Positions 12,696-22,395 of a DNA stretch of 64,000 nt are shown piece after piece. Location: the NCBI RefSeq assembly GCF_002944405.1, contig NZ_CP024307.1, forward strand, positions 3,515,001 to 3,579,000. Reading direction: 5' to 3'. The notes under the pieces were generated by a model, which was not told the origin of the DNA, did not search any database, and saw only the letters and a program-made list of their open reading frames with translations. The position numbers and the translations under genes were made by a program. The stretch's first letter is position 1. The number at the start of each line of letters is the position of its first letter. The DNA comes from Sinorhizobium fredii. Its GTDB lineage: Bacteria; Pseudomonadota; Alphaproteobacteria; Rhizobiales; Rhizobiaceae.

Positions 12696-13949
12696 CTAGT
12701 GCGCAACGGCGGCGGCAGCCGCCTCGTCGATGAGCCGCCCGGTGCGGAAGCGCTCGAGCGTCAGCCCGGCGGCGAGCCGGTGCGGCTCCCCGCGTGCGAT
12801 CAGATGGGCGAAGAGATTGGCCGAACCCGGCGTCGCTTTGAAGCCGCCCGTGCCCCAGCCGGCATTGAGGTAAAGCCCCGGCACCGGCGTCACCCCCTGA
12901 ATCGGCGAGCGGTCCTGGGTCACGTCGACGATGCCGCCCCATTGCCGCATCATCTTGACGCGGCGGAACATCGGGAAGAGCTCGCAGATCGCGTCGAGCG
13001 TATGGGTGATGATCTGCAGGCCGCCGGTCTGCGAATAGGAATTGTACTGGTCGGTACCGGCGCCGATGACGAACTCGCCCTTGTCGGACTGCGAAATATA
13101 GGCATGCACCGAGTTCGACATCACCACGCAGGGGAAGATCGGCTTCAGCGGCTCGGAGACCAGCGCCTGCAGCGGCTGGCTCTGCAGCGGCACGCGCACA
13201 TCCGCCATCTGCATCAGCACCGAACTGTGGCCGGCGGCGGAAATGCCGATCTTCTTCGCGCCGATGAAGCCGCGATTGGTGTCGACGCCGGTAACGCGGC
13301 CGGTTTCGTCGCGGCGGATGCCGGTCACTTCGCAATTCTGGATGATGTGCACGCCCCGGTCGGACGCTCCACGCGCATAGCCCCAGGCGACCGCATCGTG
13401 ACGCGCCGTGCCTCCGCGGCGCTGCAGTGCCGCACCGTTGATCGGGTAGCGGGCGGTCTTGGCAATATCGAGCGGCGGACAATAGGCCTTTGCCTGTTCC
13501 GGCGTCAGCCACTCGTTGTCGATGCCGTAGAGCCGGTTGGCATTGATATGCCGCTTGAAGGACTGCTGGTCGTGGATGTTGTGCGACAGCATCATCACGC
13601 CGCGCGGCGAGTACATGACGTTATAGTTCAGGTCCTGCGACAGGTTCTCCCAGAGCTTCAACGAATGCTCGTAGATATCCATGCTCTCTTCATAGAGATA
13701 GTTGGACCGGATGATCGTCGTGTTGCGGCCGGTATTGCCGCCGCCGATCCATCCCTTTTCAAGCACGGCGACATTGGTGATGCCGTGCTCCTTGGCGAGA
13801 TAATAGGCTGCCCCAAGGCCATGCCCCCCGCCGCCGATGATGATCACATCATAGTGCGGGCGTGGCTCCGGCGAGGCCCAGTGGGGGCCCCAGCCCTTGT
13901 GGCCGCGCAGTGCCTCACGCGCCACGGCGAAAACAGAATATTTGCGCAT
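12696..13949 (-). CDS. soxB: sarcosine oxidase beta subunit SoxB
   Basis: 417 aa, normal for the beta chain, a DAO-family flavoprotein that binds FAD and the covalent FMN. The dinucleotide-binding motif is YDVIIIGGGGHGLGAAYYLA (residues about 34-53). HDAVAWGYARGASDRGV and GWGTGGFKATPGSANLFAHL are typical of the group. ATG 13949 gives the usual start MRKYSVFAVAREALRGHKGW. It is the first gene of the minus-strand operon; no recognisable operator was seen upstream. Confidence 0.96.
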   Translation of the reverse strand: MRKYSVFAVAREALRGHKGWGPHWASPEPRPHYDVIIIGGGGHGLGAAYYLAKEHGITNVAVLEKGWIGGGNTGRNTTIIRSNYLYEESMDIYEHSLKLWENLSQDLNYNVMYSPRGVMMLSHNIHDQQSFKRHINANRLYGIDNEWLTPEQAKAYCPPLDIAKTARYPINGAALQRRGGTARHDAVAWGYARGASDRGVHIIQNCEVTGIRRDETGRVTGVDTNRGFIGAKKIGISAAGHSSVLMQMADVRVPLQSQPLQALVSEPLKPIFPCVVMSNSVHAYISQSDKGEFVIGAGTDQYNSYSQTGGLQIITHTLDAICELFPMFRRVKMMRQWGGIVDVTQDRSPIQGVTPVPGLYLNAGWGTGGFKATPGSANLFAHLIARGEPHRLAAGLTLERFRTGRLIDEAAAAAVAH

Positions 13950-14277
13950 CCGCCTGCTACTCCATGAACCCCGAAAATACGTTCTGTCGGCGTTAGAAAT
14001 CGCAAATCCGGTGACGGCGCAACGTTTCTTTTGCGACGCGATCCGGCGGACTTGGTCGGACTTGCGACATGGGCGACAAGCATTCGAGGCGTAAGCCCTC
14101 CTTCTGTCCCGCTGTGGCGCATTTTTGCCGGCAGCGATGCTCTCGCCGCTGGACTTTCGGCCCGTCATCTGGTATCCGCTCCTCTAATCGTAGAGCTTTC
14201 GGCTCGGCGAACGTAGACTTATTGCCTCCCAAACCTGATGGTGAGGCTGCCAACTCGAACAAAGGAACGGGATTCAC
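13950..14277. other. intergenic region between divergent soxB and rpsU
   Basis: 328 nt between two divergent genes. It must carry the promoters of soxBDAG (minus) and rpsU (plus). I saw no coding signal, no riboswitch-like block and no strong palindrome; short open frames on both strands have no family resemblance. Confidence 0.6.
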
Positions 14278-14490
14278 GTGCAGGTACTTGTCCGCGATAA
14301 CAATGTCGATCAGGCGCTTCGCGCACTCAAGAAGAAGATGCAGCGCGAAGGCATTTTCCGCGAAATGAAGATGCGTGACTTCTACGAAAAGCCGTCCCAG
14401 AAGCGTGCGCGCGAAAAGGCCGAGGCTGTCCGCCGCGTTCGCAAGCTGGCTCGCAAGCGCGCGCAGCGTGAAGGCCTCCTGGCCCGCTGA
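14278..14490 (+). CDS. rpsU: 30S ribosomal protein S21
   Basis: 70 aa, highly basic. The N terminus [20 protein letters not shown] and the helical tail [20 protein letters not shown] are characteristic of alphaproteobacterial S21. Translation starts at a GTG (14278) after AAAGGAACGG. A strong hairpin with a T run lies about 35 nt downstream, so it is probably a single-gene transcript. Confidence 0.97.
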   Translation: MQVLVRDNNVDQALRALKKKMQREGIFREMKMRDFYEKPSQKRAREKAEAVRRVRKLARKRAQREGLLAR

Positions 14491-14525
14491 TTGGTCGTTT
14501 TTTCGACGCTTTCCAATGTAAATCG

Positions 14526-14557
14526 TGGCGGGGGCGAGGCATCGCCGCCGCCATTTT
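14526..14557 (+). terminator. terminator after rpsU
   Basis: Nested inverted repeat with outer arms TGGCGG (14526-14531) and CCGCCA (14548-14553) and inner arms GGCGA/TCGCC, followed by TTTT (14554-14557). Confidence 0.8.
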
Positions 14558-14750
14558 GATATGGACACCCTGTCCGTCGGCAGTTTAGCGTGACTGCCGC
14601 ATCAGTTGGCGACGGTCAGCCGCCCGGAAATAGGCCGGTCGGTTCATCCGAGGCGCTCATTGAGCCCCGGAGCCCCGCGCCTTCGCCGCTCTCCGTAAAG
14701 GAAAGCACTGGGACCTGTCGCTTGAGGGATCGACTTTGACACTTGCTGCC

Positions 14751-15626
14751 ATGACTGCGGACGTCTCCGGTTTCACCTTTCAAGAGGCGCACCGCCGCCG
14801 CCAGCGCAATCCGAAGCTTGCTGCCATGCTGATACTCGGCTCGGCTCTGCTGCTTGCCGGATGCCAGACCGACAACGCCTCCGAATCGATGATCCGCGTC
14901 GAGCGGAAGCAGGGCTCGGAAGAAAACATCGCGTCGCTGTCGAGCGTCATCGCCTCCAATCCGAGCGACCCGGAAGCCTATAATGTGCGTGGTTCGGCCT
15001 ATGGCCGCGCCGGCGAATTCCGCCGGGCGCTTGCCGATTTCGACCAGGCGATCAAGCTCAACCCGAGCTTCTACCAGGCCTATGCCAACCGCGGGCTCGT
15101 CCATCGCAACATGGGCGACCAGCAGGCGGCGCTTGCCGACTACAATGCGGCGCTCCAGCTCAATCCGAATTACGACGTCGCCTATATCGGCCGCGGCAAT
15201 CTCTATCGCCAGGCCAACCAGTTGGACCCTGCCCTCAACGATTTCAGCAAGGCGATCCAGCTCGACACCACCGATCCCCGCGCCTACCACAATCGCGGCC
15301 TGATCTATCAGGCGCGCAATGATCACGCCAAGGCGATCGAGGATTTCTCGACGGCGATCTCGCTGTCGCCGAGCTCGGCCGAGCCCTATAACGGCCGCGG
15401 CATTTCCTATGCGGCGCAAGGCGACGACGACAACGCCTTCTCGGATTTCAACACAGCCATCAACCTCAACGGCAAGCTCGCAGAATCCTGGGCAAACCAG
15501 GCGCTGATCTACGAGCGTCGCGGCGAGAAGGCCAAGGCGCAGAAGTCCTATTCGCACGCGCTGCAGCTCGATCCGAAATATGAGCCGGCCCGCGCCGGGC
15601 TGGAGCGCGTCAAGGCAATGTCCTGA
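14751..15626 (+). CDS. TPR-repeat lipoprotein
   Basis: 291 aa from ATG 14751 (a TTG at 14736 would add 5 residues). A basic N region and hydrophobic stretch end in a lipobox, SALLLAGC, with the lipidated Cys at residue 38; the n-region is unusually long, so a later start at 14826 (MLILGSALLL) is also possible. The mature part is six tandem 34-residue TPR units (from about residue 66 to 280), each with the G-x-x-Y and A-x-x-D-F pattern. Probably an outer-membrane or periplasmic protein scaffold similar in build to NlpI; partner unknown. Confidence 0.88.
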   Translation: MTADVSGFTFQEAHRRRQRNPKLAAMLILGSALLLAGCQTDNASESMIRVERKQGSEENIASLSSVIASNPSDPEAYNVRGSAYGRAGEFRRALADFDQAIKLNPSFYQAYANRGLVHRNMGDQQAALADYNAALQLNPNYDVAYIGRGNLYRQANQLDPALNDFSKAIQLDTTDPRAYHNRGLIYQARNDHAKAIEDFSTAISLSPSSAEPYNGRGISYAAQGDDDNAFSDFNTAINLNGKLAESWANQALIYERRGEKAKAQKSYSHALQLDPKYEPARAGLERVKAMS

Positions 15627-15650
15627 GGTCGCTCCCTCGCTAATTTCAGA

Positions 15651-15680
15651 CGCCCGTGGCGATGCCGCGGGCGTTTTCTT
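15651..15680 (+). terminator. terminator after the TPR lipoprotein gene
   Basis: Inverted repeat CGCCCG...CGGGCG (15651-15673, with inner GGC/GCC) followed by TTTTCTTTG. Confidence 0.85.
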
Positions 15681-15771
15681 TGTGGAATGCCGATCTGGTA
15701 GCACCGGCAGATTGCGGAACCATCAGGGGTTCTATCCGTTTGACCAGAGCTTCCAAACGGAGATCTGAGCC

Positions 15772-16245
15772 ATGATCAGACACATTGTCATCGCGGCGGC
15801 CGCCCTTGCGGCCCTTTCAGGAACGGCGCCCGCCCAGAACTATATGGCGCTCGGTCGCCTGACCTGCGGCTCCGAGGGCGGCACGGGGCTCATCGTCACC
15901 TCCACTAAAAACCTGATGTGCACCTTCAAGCCTGCGGATGGATCGCCAGGAGCCGTCTATGCCGGCAGGATCACCAAGATCGGCATCGACATTGGCTCGA
16001 CCGGCAAGACCGTCATGGTCTGGGACGTGCTGGCGAAGACCGGCACGCCTTTCACCGAGTATGCGCTGGCCGGCGAATATACCGGTCTCGGTGCCGATGC
16101 GAGCTTCGCCGTCGGCGGCGGCGCAAAGGTTATCGCCGGCGGCACCAACAAGGCCTTCATGCTGCAGCCGATCAATGTCCAGGTCCAGGAGGGCCTGAAC
16201 GTCGCGCTTGGCATTGATCATCTGATTTTGGCGCCGGCGGGCTGA
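15772..16245 (+). CDS. DUF992 family secreted protein
   Basis: 157 aa. A clear Sec signal peptide (MIRHIVIAAAALAALSGTAPAQ, cleavage after residue 22 or so) precedes a DUF992 domain: LTCGSEGGTGLIVTSTKNLM, two conserved cysteines (CGSEGG and MCTF) and a Gly-rich middle AVGGGAKVIAGG. The family is common in Rhizobiales; no function is known. ATG 15772 is preceded by GGAGATCTGAGCC. Confidence 0.85.
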   Translation: MIRHIVIAAAALAALSGTAPAQNYMALGRLTCGSEGGTGLIVTSTKNLMCTFKPADGSPGAVYAGRITKIGIDIGSTGKTVMVWDVLAKTGTPFTEYALAGEYTGLGADASFAVGGGAKVIAGGTNKAFMLQPINVQVQEGLNVALGIDHLILAPAG

Positions 16246-16260
16246 CCGAACACTCAGATA

Positions 16261-16291
16261 CTGCTGGGGGCCCGTCGCGGGCCCCCAGCAG
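16261..16291 (+). terminator. hairpin after the DUF992 gene
   Basis: Perfect 14-nt inverted repeat: arms CTGCTGGGGGCCCG and CGGGCCCCCAGCAG around a TCG loop, 15 nt after the stop codon. No T run follows, so it could act as a terminator only weakly, or as an mRNA 3'-end stabiliser. Confidence 0.65.
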
Positions 16292-16411
16292 GTTCACGCC
16301 TCCCGCAGCCCCCTCGACTGAAACCCCGCCGACTTGCGCGCGACGGCAAGGCGCGCCACTGTGCTGCTGATCGCCGGGCGAAACCGGCGCGACAGTACGA
16401 CGGGATAGAGG

Positions 16412-17644
16412 ATGAAGGACCAGGCAATCCGCGACATCGTTCTATGGATGTCGGACGAGGCAATTCGCGGGCTCAAGGAACAGGACCTTCTTGCGGGCTT
16501 CTGCGACCGTTGCCATGCTGCCGGCGTTCACGTCGACCGCGCGCTCGGGCTGATCGACACGCTCCACCCGGAATTCGAGGGCCGCGCCTTCCAGTGGAAC
16601 AGAGAAAGCGATGAAGTGCCGGACGTTCTGCACTACGGCTCGACGACCAGCGGCGAGGCACTGGCGAACTGGCAGCGCTCTCTCTTCTTCCACATGCTCC
16701 AGGCAGACGAAACAGAACGCCGCATTCGCCTTGCGCAGGAGCGAGACATCCCCTTCACCACCCTCGACACGCTCAAGTCCGAGGGACACACCGACTGTGT
16801 CGGCTTCATCCACCGCTTCACCGACCGCGGCCGGGTAGGCCAGATGGATTGCTTTTACTCCCACTGGGCGACGAAGAGACGTGCAGGCTTCAGCGACGAG
16901 GACCTTGACGTGCTCCGGACGCTGGTGCCGACGCTTGCGCTCGCCGTGAAGGCGGCCTCCTGCGTCCGCATCATCGGCACGCTCGCAGACGTCTATCTCG
17001 GCCAGGACGCCGGGCGGCGCGTGGTCGAGGGCAGCATCGAACGGGGGGCGGCCGAGCGCATCGAGGCGGTCATGTGGTTCTCGGACCTGCGCAACTACAC
17101 GCGCATCGCCGAGAGCATTGCGCCGGAGGAGGTCATTCCCTTCCTCAACGACTATTCCGGTACGGTGATCACGGCAATCGAGGAGCATGGCGGCAGCGTA
17201 CTGAAACTGATCGGCGACGGCGTCCTCGCGATTTTCAACGGCCGCCAGCCGGCCGATGCCTGCAATGCGGCGATCGCCGCCGAGCGGCAACTGCGCGTCA
17301 TGCTCGCCGAGCTGAACGAGCAACGGCTCGGGGAAGGAAAGCCGACCACCGACGTGTATCTCGGCCTGCATATCGGCGAGGTCTTCTACGGAAACATCGG
17401 CAGCCGGAACAGGCTCGACTTCACCGTGGTCGGCCCGGCCGTCAACGAGGTGAGCCGCATTGTTTCGATGTGTCGCTCGGTGGAACGGCACCTCATCATG
17501 TCTTCGGAGTTCATCGAGGCCTCTCCGGCCGCCCATCGCGCCAACGCCGTTTCGCTCGGCCGCTTCGCGCTTCGCGGCGTCGCAAGAGCGAAGGAACTGT
17601 TCACCTGGGATCCGGAGATCGCCGGCGCGCCAGAGCCGGACTGA
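16412..17644 (+). CDS. class III adenylate cyclase
   Basis: 410 aa. The C-terminal half (residues about 215-395) is a class III nucleotide cyclase domain: VMWFSDLRNYTRIAES with the first metal Asp, LIGDGVLAIFNG with the second metal Asp, and LDFTVVGPAVNEVSRIVSMC carrying the adenine-contacting Asp and transition-state Asn/Arg. The N-terminal 200 residues lack a recognised domain and no membrane segment is visible, so the enzyme is probably cytosolic. Sinorhizobium genomes carry many such cyclases. An alternative start is ATG 16448. Confidence 0.92.
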   Translation: MKDQAIRDIVLWMSDEAIRGLKEQDLLAGFCDRCHAAGVHVDRALGLIDTLHPEFEGRAFQWNRESDEVPDVLHYGSTTSGEALANWQRSLFFHMLQADETERRIRLAQERDIPFTTLDTLKSEGHTDCVGFIHRFTDRGRVGQMDCFYSHWATKRRAGFSDEDLDVLRTLVPTLALAVKAASCVRIIGTLADVYLGQDAGRRVVEGSIERGAAERIEAVMWFSDLRNYTRIAESIAPEEVIPFLNDYSGTVITAIEEHGGSVLKLIGDGVLAIFNGRQPADACNAAIAAERQLRVMLAELNEQRLGEGKPTTDVYLGLHIGEVFYGNIGSRNRLDFTVVGPAVNEVSRIVSMCRSVERHLIMSSEFIEASPAAHRANAVSLGRFALRGVARAKELFTWDPEIAGAPEPD

Positions 17645-17871
17645 CCATTTCGAGCCGGAGCATCGCCCTTGCCTACAAGTGGCAAGGCTTCGGCACTTGC
17701 TGCGGAAAGCGTTTAAATCCTGGAGATCGAAGGTTTTTTGGAAGACCTGCAGCTCGTGACGGCGACACGGCGCCGCCTGCACCCTTGCCTGCTCCGAGAG
17801 GTAGAAATCCACGCGTCGGCGGGGCTTGTGCCGGCTTCAGCGGGGGTTGCGCGGGGAGGCGAACGCAAAAA

Positions 17872-17895
17872 GGCCCGCGCTTGGCGGGCCGTTTT
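17872..17895. terminator. bidirectional terminator
   Basis: Arms GGCCCGC (17872-17878) and GCGGGCC (17884-17890). On the plus strand GTTTT follows; on the minus strand the tail is CCTTTTTGCG, which is the better terminator and would serve a minus-strand gene ending at 17901. Confidence 0.75.
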
Positions 17896-17900
17896 GAGGA

Positions 17901-18056
17901 CTATTTGGTTGCGGGGGCCTGAAGCCACGGAGACTTGTAAATTTCCAAGCCTCGGGGTGGCTTTACGGCGAGAATTTCTGCTTCGCCCCCAGGAGCAGCC
18001 GCCGTTGCATCGCCGCGCTCACGACCGCTGTCGACCCTGGTGAGACCTACAGAGCA
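17901..18056 (-). CDS. possible small minus-strand gene, function unknown
   Basis: An open frame ends at a TAG (17901-17903) placed 10 nt before a good minus-strand terminator, which is the main reason to take it seriously. The C-terminal part reads LAVKPPRGLEIYKSPWLQ then APATK. The start is uncertain: the frame stays open to about 18128 and no good ribosome binding site was found, so the 5' end given is a guess. It could also be the 3' remnant of a longer gene or the end of a non-coding RNA. I recognise no family. Confidence 0.3.
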   Translation of the reverse strand, partial: CSVGLTRVDSGRERGDATAAAPGGEAEILAVKPPRGLEIYKSPWLQAPATK

Positions 18057-18208
18057 GCATCGAGCCTTTATTGTCCTTGATCGGCCTGTTCGGGAACAGC
18101 GGCTTTGTATGGAGAAACCCGCCGTCACCTGCCGTTGCCCAGATTTGCCCCACTCAGGAACGCCATCCGGGATGGCTCATGTTCCCATAGCGGGATGAGG
18201 GAAGCACT

Positions 18209-19018
18209 TTACCCTTTGGCTGTCGCCAGATTGGTGCTGAGCTCGAAAGCGAGTCCCGATCCATCGCTGTATGGCTGCAGCGCGGACGCACTCTCGCTCA
18301 CGATCTCGTCCACGATGCGCTTGCGTTCCTGATTGCCCATCTCCTTGGCTAGAGAACTCATCCCAACCAGCGCCATCGTATTCAATCGCAGGAAGGGTGC
18401 ACCTTCTTCGAAACGGATGGTGCGCGAAACGATCCTTGATCGGACCTCATGGAAACCTGCGTCTCGCAGCAGCGCCTCAAGCGGGGCAGCATCCCCTAGG
18501 CTGTACCGCTGATCGACGATGGCGCCCAGGTGGCGCTCCGCGACGCGGCGCAGCTCCCGAAAGAACGGGATTTCATCGTCTGGGCGCCACGTGGCCAGCG
18601 CCAGCCTGCCACCCTTTGCCAGCGCGCCACGCATCTGCGCTGCCGCCGCCGGCTTGTCAGGAAAAAACTGCAGTCCTTGCTGGCAGACGAGCACGTCGAA
18701 CTGCTCTCCGTCGCGAAGAGGCAGTGCGCTGGCATTGCCTTCGCGCCAGTCTATGGCTGGTTCCACAGCGCGCGCCACGGCAAGCATATCCGGACTGATG
18801 TCGATGCCGACGACATATGCGGCGTGACCGAGTCGCTCTCTTGCAACGCGCGCCGCTACTCCTGTTCCGCAAGCGATATCGAGGACACGGTCGCCTGGAG
18901 ATAGTGCCAGCTCTTCGAGAGTCATTTCGGCCCATGGGCGGAAAAGAGGACCGACTAGCCACCGCTCGTACATCTCCGGGAAACTTGCCTGGTTCATTGC
19001 GTAGCTGGGTAGCGTCAT
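18209..19018 (-). CDS. class I SAM-dependent methyltransferase
   Basis: About 269 aa from ATG 19018 (a further upstream start at 19042 adds 8 residues). The SAM-binding motif I is DRVLDIACGTGVAARVARER, followed by motif II VVGIDISPDMLAVARA and FDVLVCQQGLQFFPDKPAAA, as in UbiE/Methyltransf_11 proteins. The substrate cannot be told. Flanked by unrelated genes; its codon use is slightly less GC-rich than the glg/sox region, consistent with accessory DNA. Confidence 0.88.
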   Translation of the reverse strand: MTLPSYAMNQASFPEMYERWLVGPLFRPWAEMTLEELALSPGDRVLDIACGTGVAARVARERLGHAAYVVGIDISPDMLAVARAVEPAIDWREGNASALPLRDGEQFDVLVCQQGLQFFPDKPAAAAQMRGALAKGGRLALATWRPDDEIPFFRELRRVAERHLGAIVDQRYSLGDAAPLEALLRDAGFHEVRSRIVSRTIRFEEGAPFLRLNTMALVGMSSLAKEMGNQERKRIVDEIVSESASALQPYSDGSGLAFELSTNLATAKG

Positions 19019-19251
19019 GATTATCCTCCACGAAGTTGCCACCGGTCATTATTGGAGACAGGGCCAACGTCCGTTCCATCAGCATGCTGGTCATTCTGGC
19101 ACCGAAGCTCGTATGGCGACAATCCACCCGACGCCGACGGATCGAACCGGAAAGATCGACCCCTTGCGGTCGTTGGCGAAAAGCACCACGAATGGCTCGA
19201 TTGAGCCAGAAGCGGTCATTCCTCTGTTGGTGGCGACGTTTGAGAACTGAC

Positions 19252-20235
19252 TCAGAATAGGCGACCGACAAATCGCTCAGTCTCCCATGTCCTGAGAAAA
19301 GTGACCTCCCGTGCTATCCAACCGACACTGTTGCTCCCCCACTCTCGTGCGCGGCTCGCGTACTCACCCATCAGCCAAAAGTGGCGGACGATCACAAACC
19401 GAATAGCTGCTTCGAAGTCGTCAGGAGTTATTGGTCGGATTGACTGATATCCGTCAACGAAGGCAGCCCACATAGCAGTCAACGACCGGCCGAAAGAGAC
19501 TTGTGCCCACAAAAAAACGGCCAAGTCGTACGCAAGGTATCCCGGACCTCCGTCATCGAAATCGAAAAACACGGCTTCTCCAGCCCCATTGATACGCGAA
19601 TTGAAGCCGTGGCAGTCCCCGTGGCAATACGTCCATGTTAGGTTTCTGAACGCCTTGATAGCCGCCGCAGTCCGCTCGGCGATCTGTCCAAGGTCGCTGA
19701 GGACAAGTGCATCTTCCACAATTCCGCTATCGCGGATTCGGGCAAGAGGCCGATGCAGCAAATGTTCCAGATCAAGCTGGTACAGCGCACCGTCAGCCGG
19801 AAATGTCTCGGCCGCGTTATGCAGTAGAGCAAGGGTCTTTCCGTTGGCCCAAGCATCACCGGTGCCAGTTGCAAGCGGTTCTCGGCCATCGATCGCCTGA
19901 AAAAGCACACCATCGCGTGCACCCTCTGGTGCGTGCCCTTGAAGGAAGAACGTGCCATCGCGTGTCGGAATGGGCGCGGCGACCGGAACTCCCAATTTAG
20001 AGAGGTGGGTCAAAAATGCAGTTTCGCTCCTGACGTTGGCTGGCCCACGCGCGCGATGGTGAGAAAGCCGAAACACATAACGCTCGCTGCTCGTCACGCT
20101 GGCCAGGTAAACGTCATTCAAGCCGCGTTGAAGCAACTGGCAAGAAACCGGCGCTCCCAACGCGTAGTGCTTATCGATAAAGCGTTCGATCGCCTCAGTC
20201 TGAGAGGTCGAATATAGCGGATCAAAGTCATACAT
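19252..20235 (-). CDS. APH-fold phosphotransferase (SrkA/homoserine-kinase-like)
   Basis: 327 aa from ATG 20235. Aminoglycoside-phosphotransferase fold: the catalytic loop is TYCHGDCHGFNSRIN (Brenner motif with the catalytic Asp) and the metal motif is VFFDFDDGGPGYLAYDLAVF. The FDDGGPG form resembles the stress-response kinase SrkA/YihE and homoserine-kinase-like groups more than antibiotic-resistance enzymes, so a resistance role is unlikely. The frame is open to 20427, but the ATG at 20235 fits the group best. Confidence 0.82.
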   Translation of the reverse strand: MYDFDPLYSTSQTEAIERFIDKHYALGAPVSCQLLQRGLNDVYLASVTSSERYVFRLSHHRARGPANVRSETAFLTHLSKLGVPVAAPIPTRDGTFFLQGHAPEGARDGVLFQAIDGREPLATGTGDAWANGKTLALLHNAAETFPADGALYQLDLEHLLHRPLARIRDSGIVEDALVLSDLGQIAERTAAAIKAFRNLTWTYCHGDCHGFNSRINGAGEAVFFDFDDGGPGYLAYDLAVFLWAQVSFGRSLTAMWAAFVDGYQSIRPITPDDFEAAIRFVIVRHFWLMGEYASRAREWGSNSVGWIAREVTFLRTWETERFVGRLF

Positions 20236-20535
20236 GGCCGGTGTTCCGTAGGTGCCGTAAAAGCAATCAGCTTTGCAAACTACGGAGTTCCACAACGACC
20301 GCAATGCCCGCTGTTGGCGCACCACGGCCGTCGCAGCCGAGTTGATCGGGCGACCGCGTTCAACCACTGCAATCACTCGCGGAAACACCGGAACTCCGGT
20401 CCTGGCCCCGAACCAACCATCCTGCACATTTCGGCAAACGGTGATTATAGGCCGCAGGAGGATGCTCGCCTGCGCACGAACTGCCCGCTTTGCCGCACGT
20501 ATTCCTGACGACCTGGGAGGGGCTTCAGAGTCGTT

Positions 20536-22395
20536 TCACGTCGCTTCGACCGTATCGGCAATGTAGCCACCCGTCTGCCGCTTCCATAGCCGCGCGTAGA
20601 GCCCGTCTCGTTCGAGCAGCGCCGACGGTGTTCCTTGCTCGACGATGCGGCCTTTATCGAGCACGACGATCCGGTCCATGCTGGCGATGGTGGAGAGGCG
20701 ATGCGCGATAGCAATTACCGTCTTTCCCGCCATCAATAGGGCGAGCTTGTCCTGCACCGCAGCCTCGGCTTCGCTATCTAGTGCTGACGTCGCCTCGTCG
20801 AGCACAAGGATCGGCGCGTCCTTGAGCAGGACTCGTGCGATAGCGACGCGCTGGCGCTGGCCCCCGGACAGCTTTACGCCGCGGTCGCCGACGAAGGCGT
20901 CATAACCGGTGCGGCCTTCGCTGTCCTTGAGATTGGCGATGAAGCCGTCCGCCTCAGCTAGCCTCGCGGCATGTTCCACCTCTTCCCGCGAGGCACTTGG
21001 CCGGCCGTAGCGGATATTGTCGCCTACCGAGCGATGCAGCAGCGATACGTCCTGGGTGACCACGCCGATGCTCTGACGCAGGCTCGCCTGCGTGACGTTG
21101 CGTATATCCTGCCCGTCTATGTAAATGGCGCCGCCCTTCAGATCGAAGAAGCGGAGGAGCAGGCTGACCAGGGTCGACTTGCCGGCGCCGGAGAGGCCGA
21201 CCAGCCCCACCTTCTCGCCGGCACGCACAGTGAGCGACAGGCCTTCGATCACCCCTTGTCCCTGCCGGTATTCAAACTGCACGTTCCTGAACTCGACCTG
21301 GCCGGCCCTCACGGTGAGCGAGCTGGCGTTCGGCGCGTCGATGATCGTCGGAGGCGTGGTCACGACGGGCATGGCGTCGCGGATCGTTCCCACCGCCTGA
21401 AAAATCTGCTGCCCCATCTGCAGGAAGGCACGGGAGTTCGCGTTGAGCCGCAGCACGATAGCAACCGAGGCGACGAACTGGCCGATGGTGACGAAGCCGC
21501 CCACAAGTCCCCAGAAGCCTACGGCGGAATTGGCGAGTATGAGGACGGTATTGAGCAGGATGACGCTCGTGTCGGTGGTCAGGTGGATGCGCCTTTCGCG
21601 CTGCTGGCTCTCGATAGCGTTCGCCATGATCTTGCGCATCGTCCCCGCTTCACTGTCCTCCGCCGCGAACAGCTTCACCATCTGGATGTTGCTGTAGAGG
21701 TCGGTCATGGCGCCGACGACAAGGCTGCGGGCGCGGGCGGTCTTGCGCGAACGCTCGGAAAAATGCGGCACGGCTACCGACGCAAGCGCGATGTTGGCCG
21801 CGATCCAGACGAAGACGGGGAGCGCCAGCGGCCAGGAGAGCGCGCTGAGCAGAACGAGCGAGCCGACAAACTGCACGAGGAAGAGCGGTCCTTGGTAGAA
21901 GGCCACGACGATCTGCTGCTGCACGGCAGACGCGACCTGGGAAATGCGCGCAGCCACCTGGCCGGCGAAGAGATCGTGGAAGAAGGCGAGGTCTTGGCGC
22001 TCCACCGCCTTGTGGCCTTGCCATTGCATCGCGGCCGGCATGCAGACTGCCACGGCCTGCGAGTTCAGCGTGTTGCCGAGGAAGATCAGCAGCGGCAGCA
22101 CCGGGAAAACCAGCACGCCGAGAACGGCCAGCGTAGGCCAATTCTCTTGGAGGAAAGCGGCCGCGCCCTTGGCGGTCACCCCGTCCACGACAAAGGAAAT
22201 GCCCCAGATCGTCGCGAGATTGATGCCTTCGATAGCGATCATCAGCATGGCGACGGCCGCGAGCGCGCCGCGGAACATCGAGGCGAAATGCATGAGAAGC
22301 GCGAACGGCCCCCGTGAGGGCAGCGGCGTGTAAGGAATGTCAAGCGGACGAATGAGCGTCTCGAACGGGCGATAGATGAGATCCGAAAACGACAT
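20536..22395 (-). CDS. ABC exporter, fused permease-ATPase
   Basis: 619 aa half-transporter. An N-terminal six-helix exporter domain (residues about 40-330) is followed by an ATPase domain with Walker [14 protein letters not shown], signature KLSGGQRQRVAIAR, Walker B ILVLDEATSALDSE and H-loop IAIAHRLSTI. Such homodimers export lipids, peptides or drugs; the substrate is not evident. The frame continues open far upstream, across the divergent methyltransferase gene, but ATG 22395 (MSFSDLIYRPFETLIRPLDI) is the sensible start. Confidence 0.93.
   Translation of the reverse strand: MSFSDLIYRPFETLIRPLDIPYTPLPSRGPFALLMHFASMFRGALAAVAMLMIAIEGINLATIWGISFVVDGVTAKGAAAFLQENWPTLAVLGVLVFPVLPLLIFLGNTLNSQAVAVCMPAAMQWQGHKAVERQDLAFFHDLFAGQVAARISQVASAVQQQIVVAFYQGPLFLVQFVGSLVLLSALSWPLALPVFVWIAANIALASVAVPHFSERSRKTARARSLVVGAMTDLYSNIQMVKLFAAEDSEAGTMRKIMANAIESQQRERRIHLTTDTSVILLNTVLILANSAVGFWGLVGGFVTIGQFVASVAIVLRLNANSRAFLQMGQQIFQAVGTIRDAMPVVTTPPTIIDAPNASSLTVRAGQVEFRNVQFEYRQGQGVIEGLSLTVRAGEKVGLVGLSGAGKSTLVSLLLRFFDLKGGAIYIDGQDIRNVTQASLRQSIGVVTQDVSLLHRSVGDNIRYGRPSASREEVEHAARLAEADGFIANLKDSEGRTGYDAFVGDRGVKLSGGQRQRVAIARVLLKDAPILVLDEATSALDSEAEAAVQDKLALLMAGKTVIAIAHRLSTIASMDRIVVLDKGRIVEQGTPSALLERDGLYARLWKRQTGGYIADTVEAT

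Noticed and set aside
12288..13967. A 559-codon plus-strand open frame opposite soxB/soxD
   Set aside because: Antisense shadow of well-identified genes; no family resemblance.
19252..20235. Antibiotic-resistance aminoglycoside phosphotransferase
   Set aside because: The fold is right, but the FDDGGPG motif and length fit SrkA/homoserine-kinase-like proteins better.
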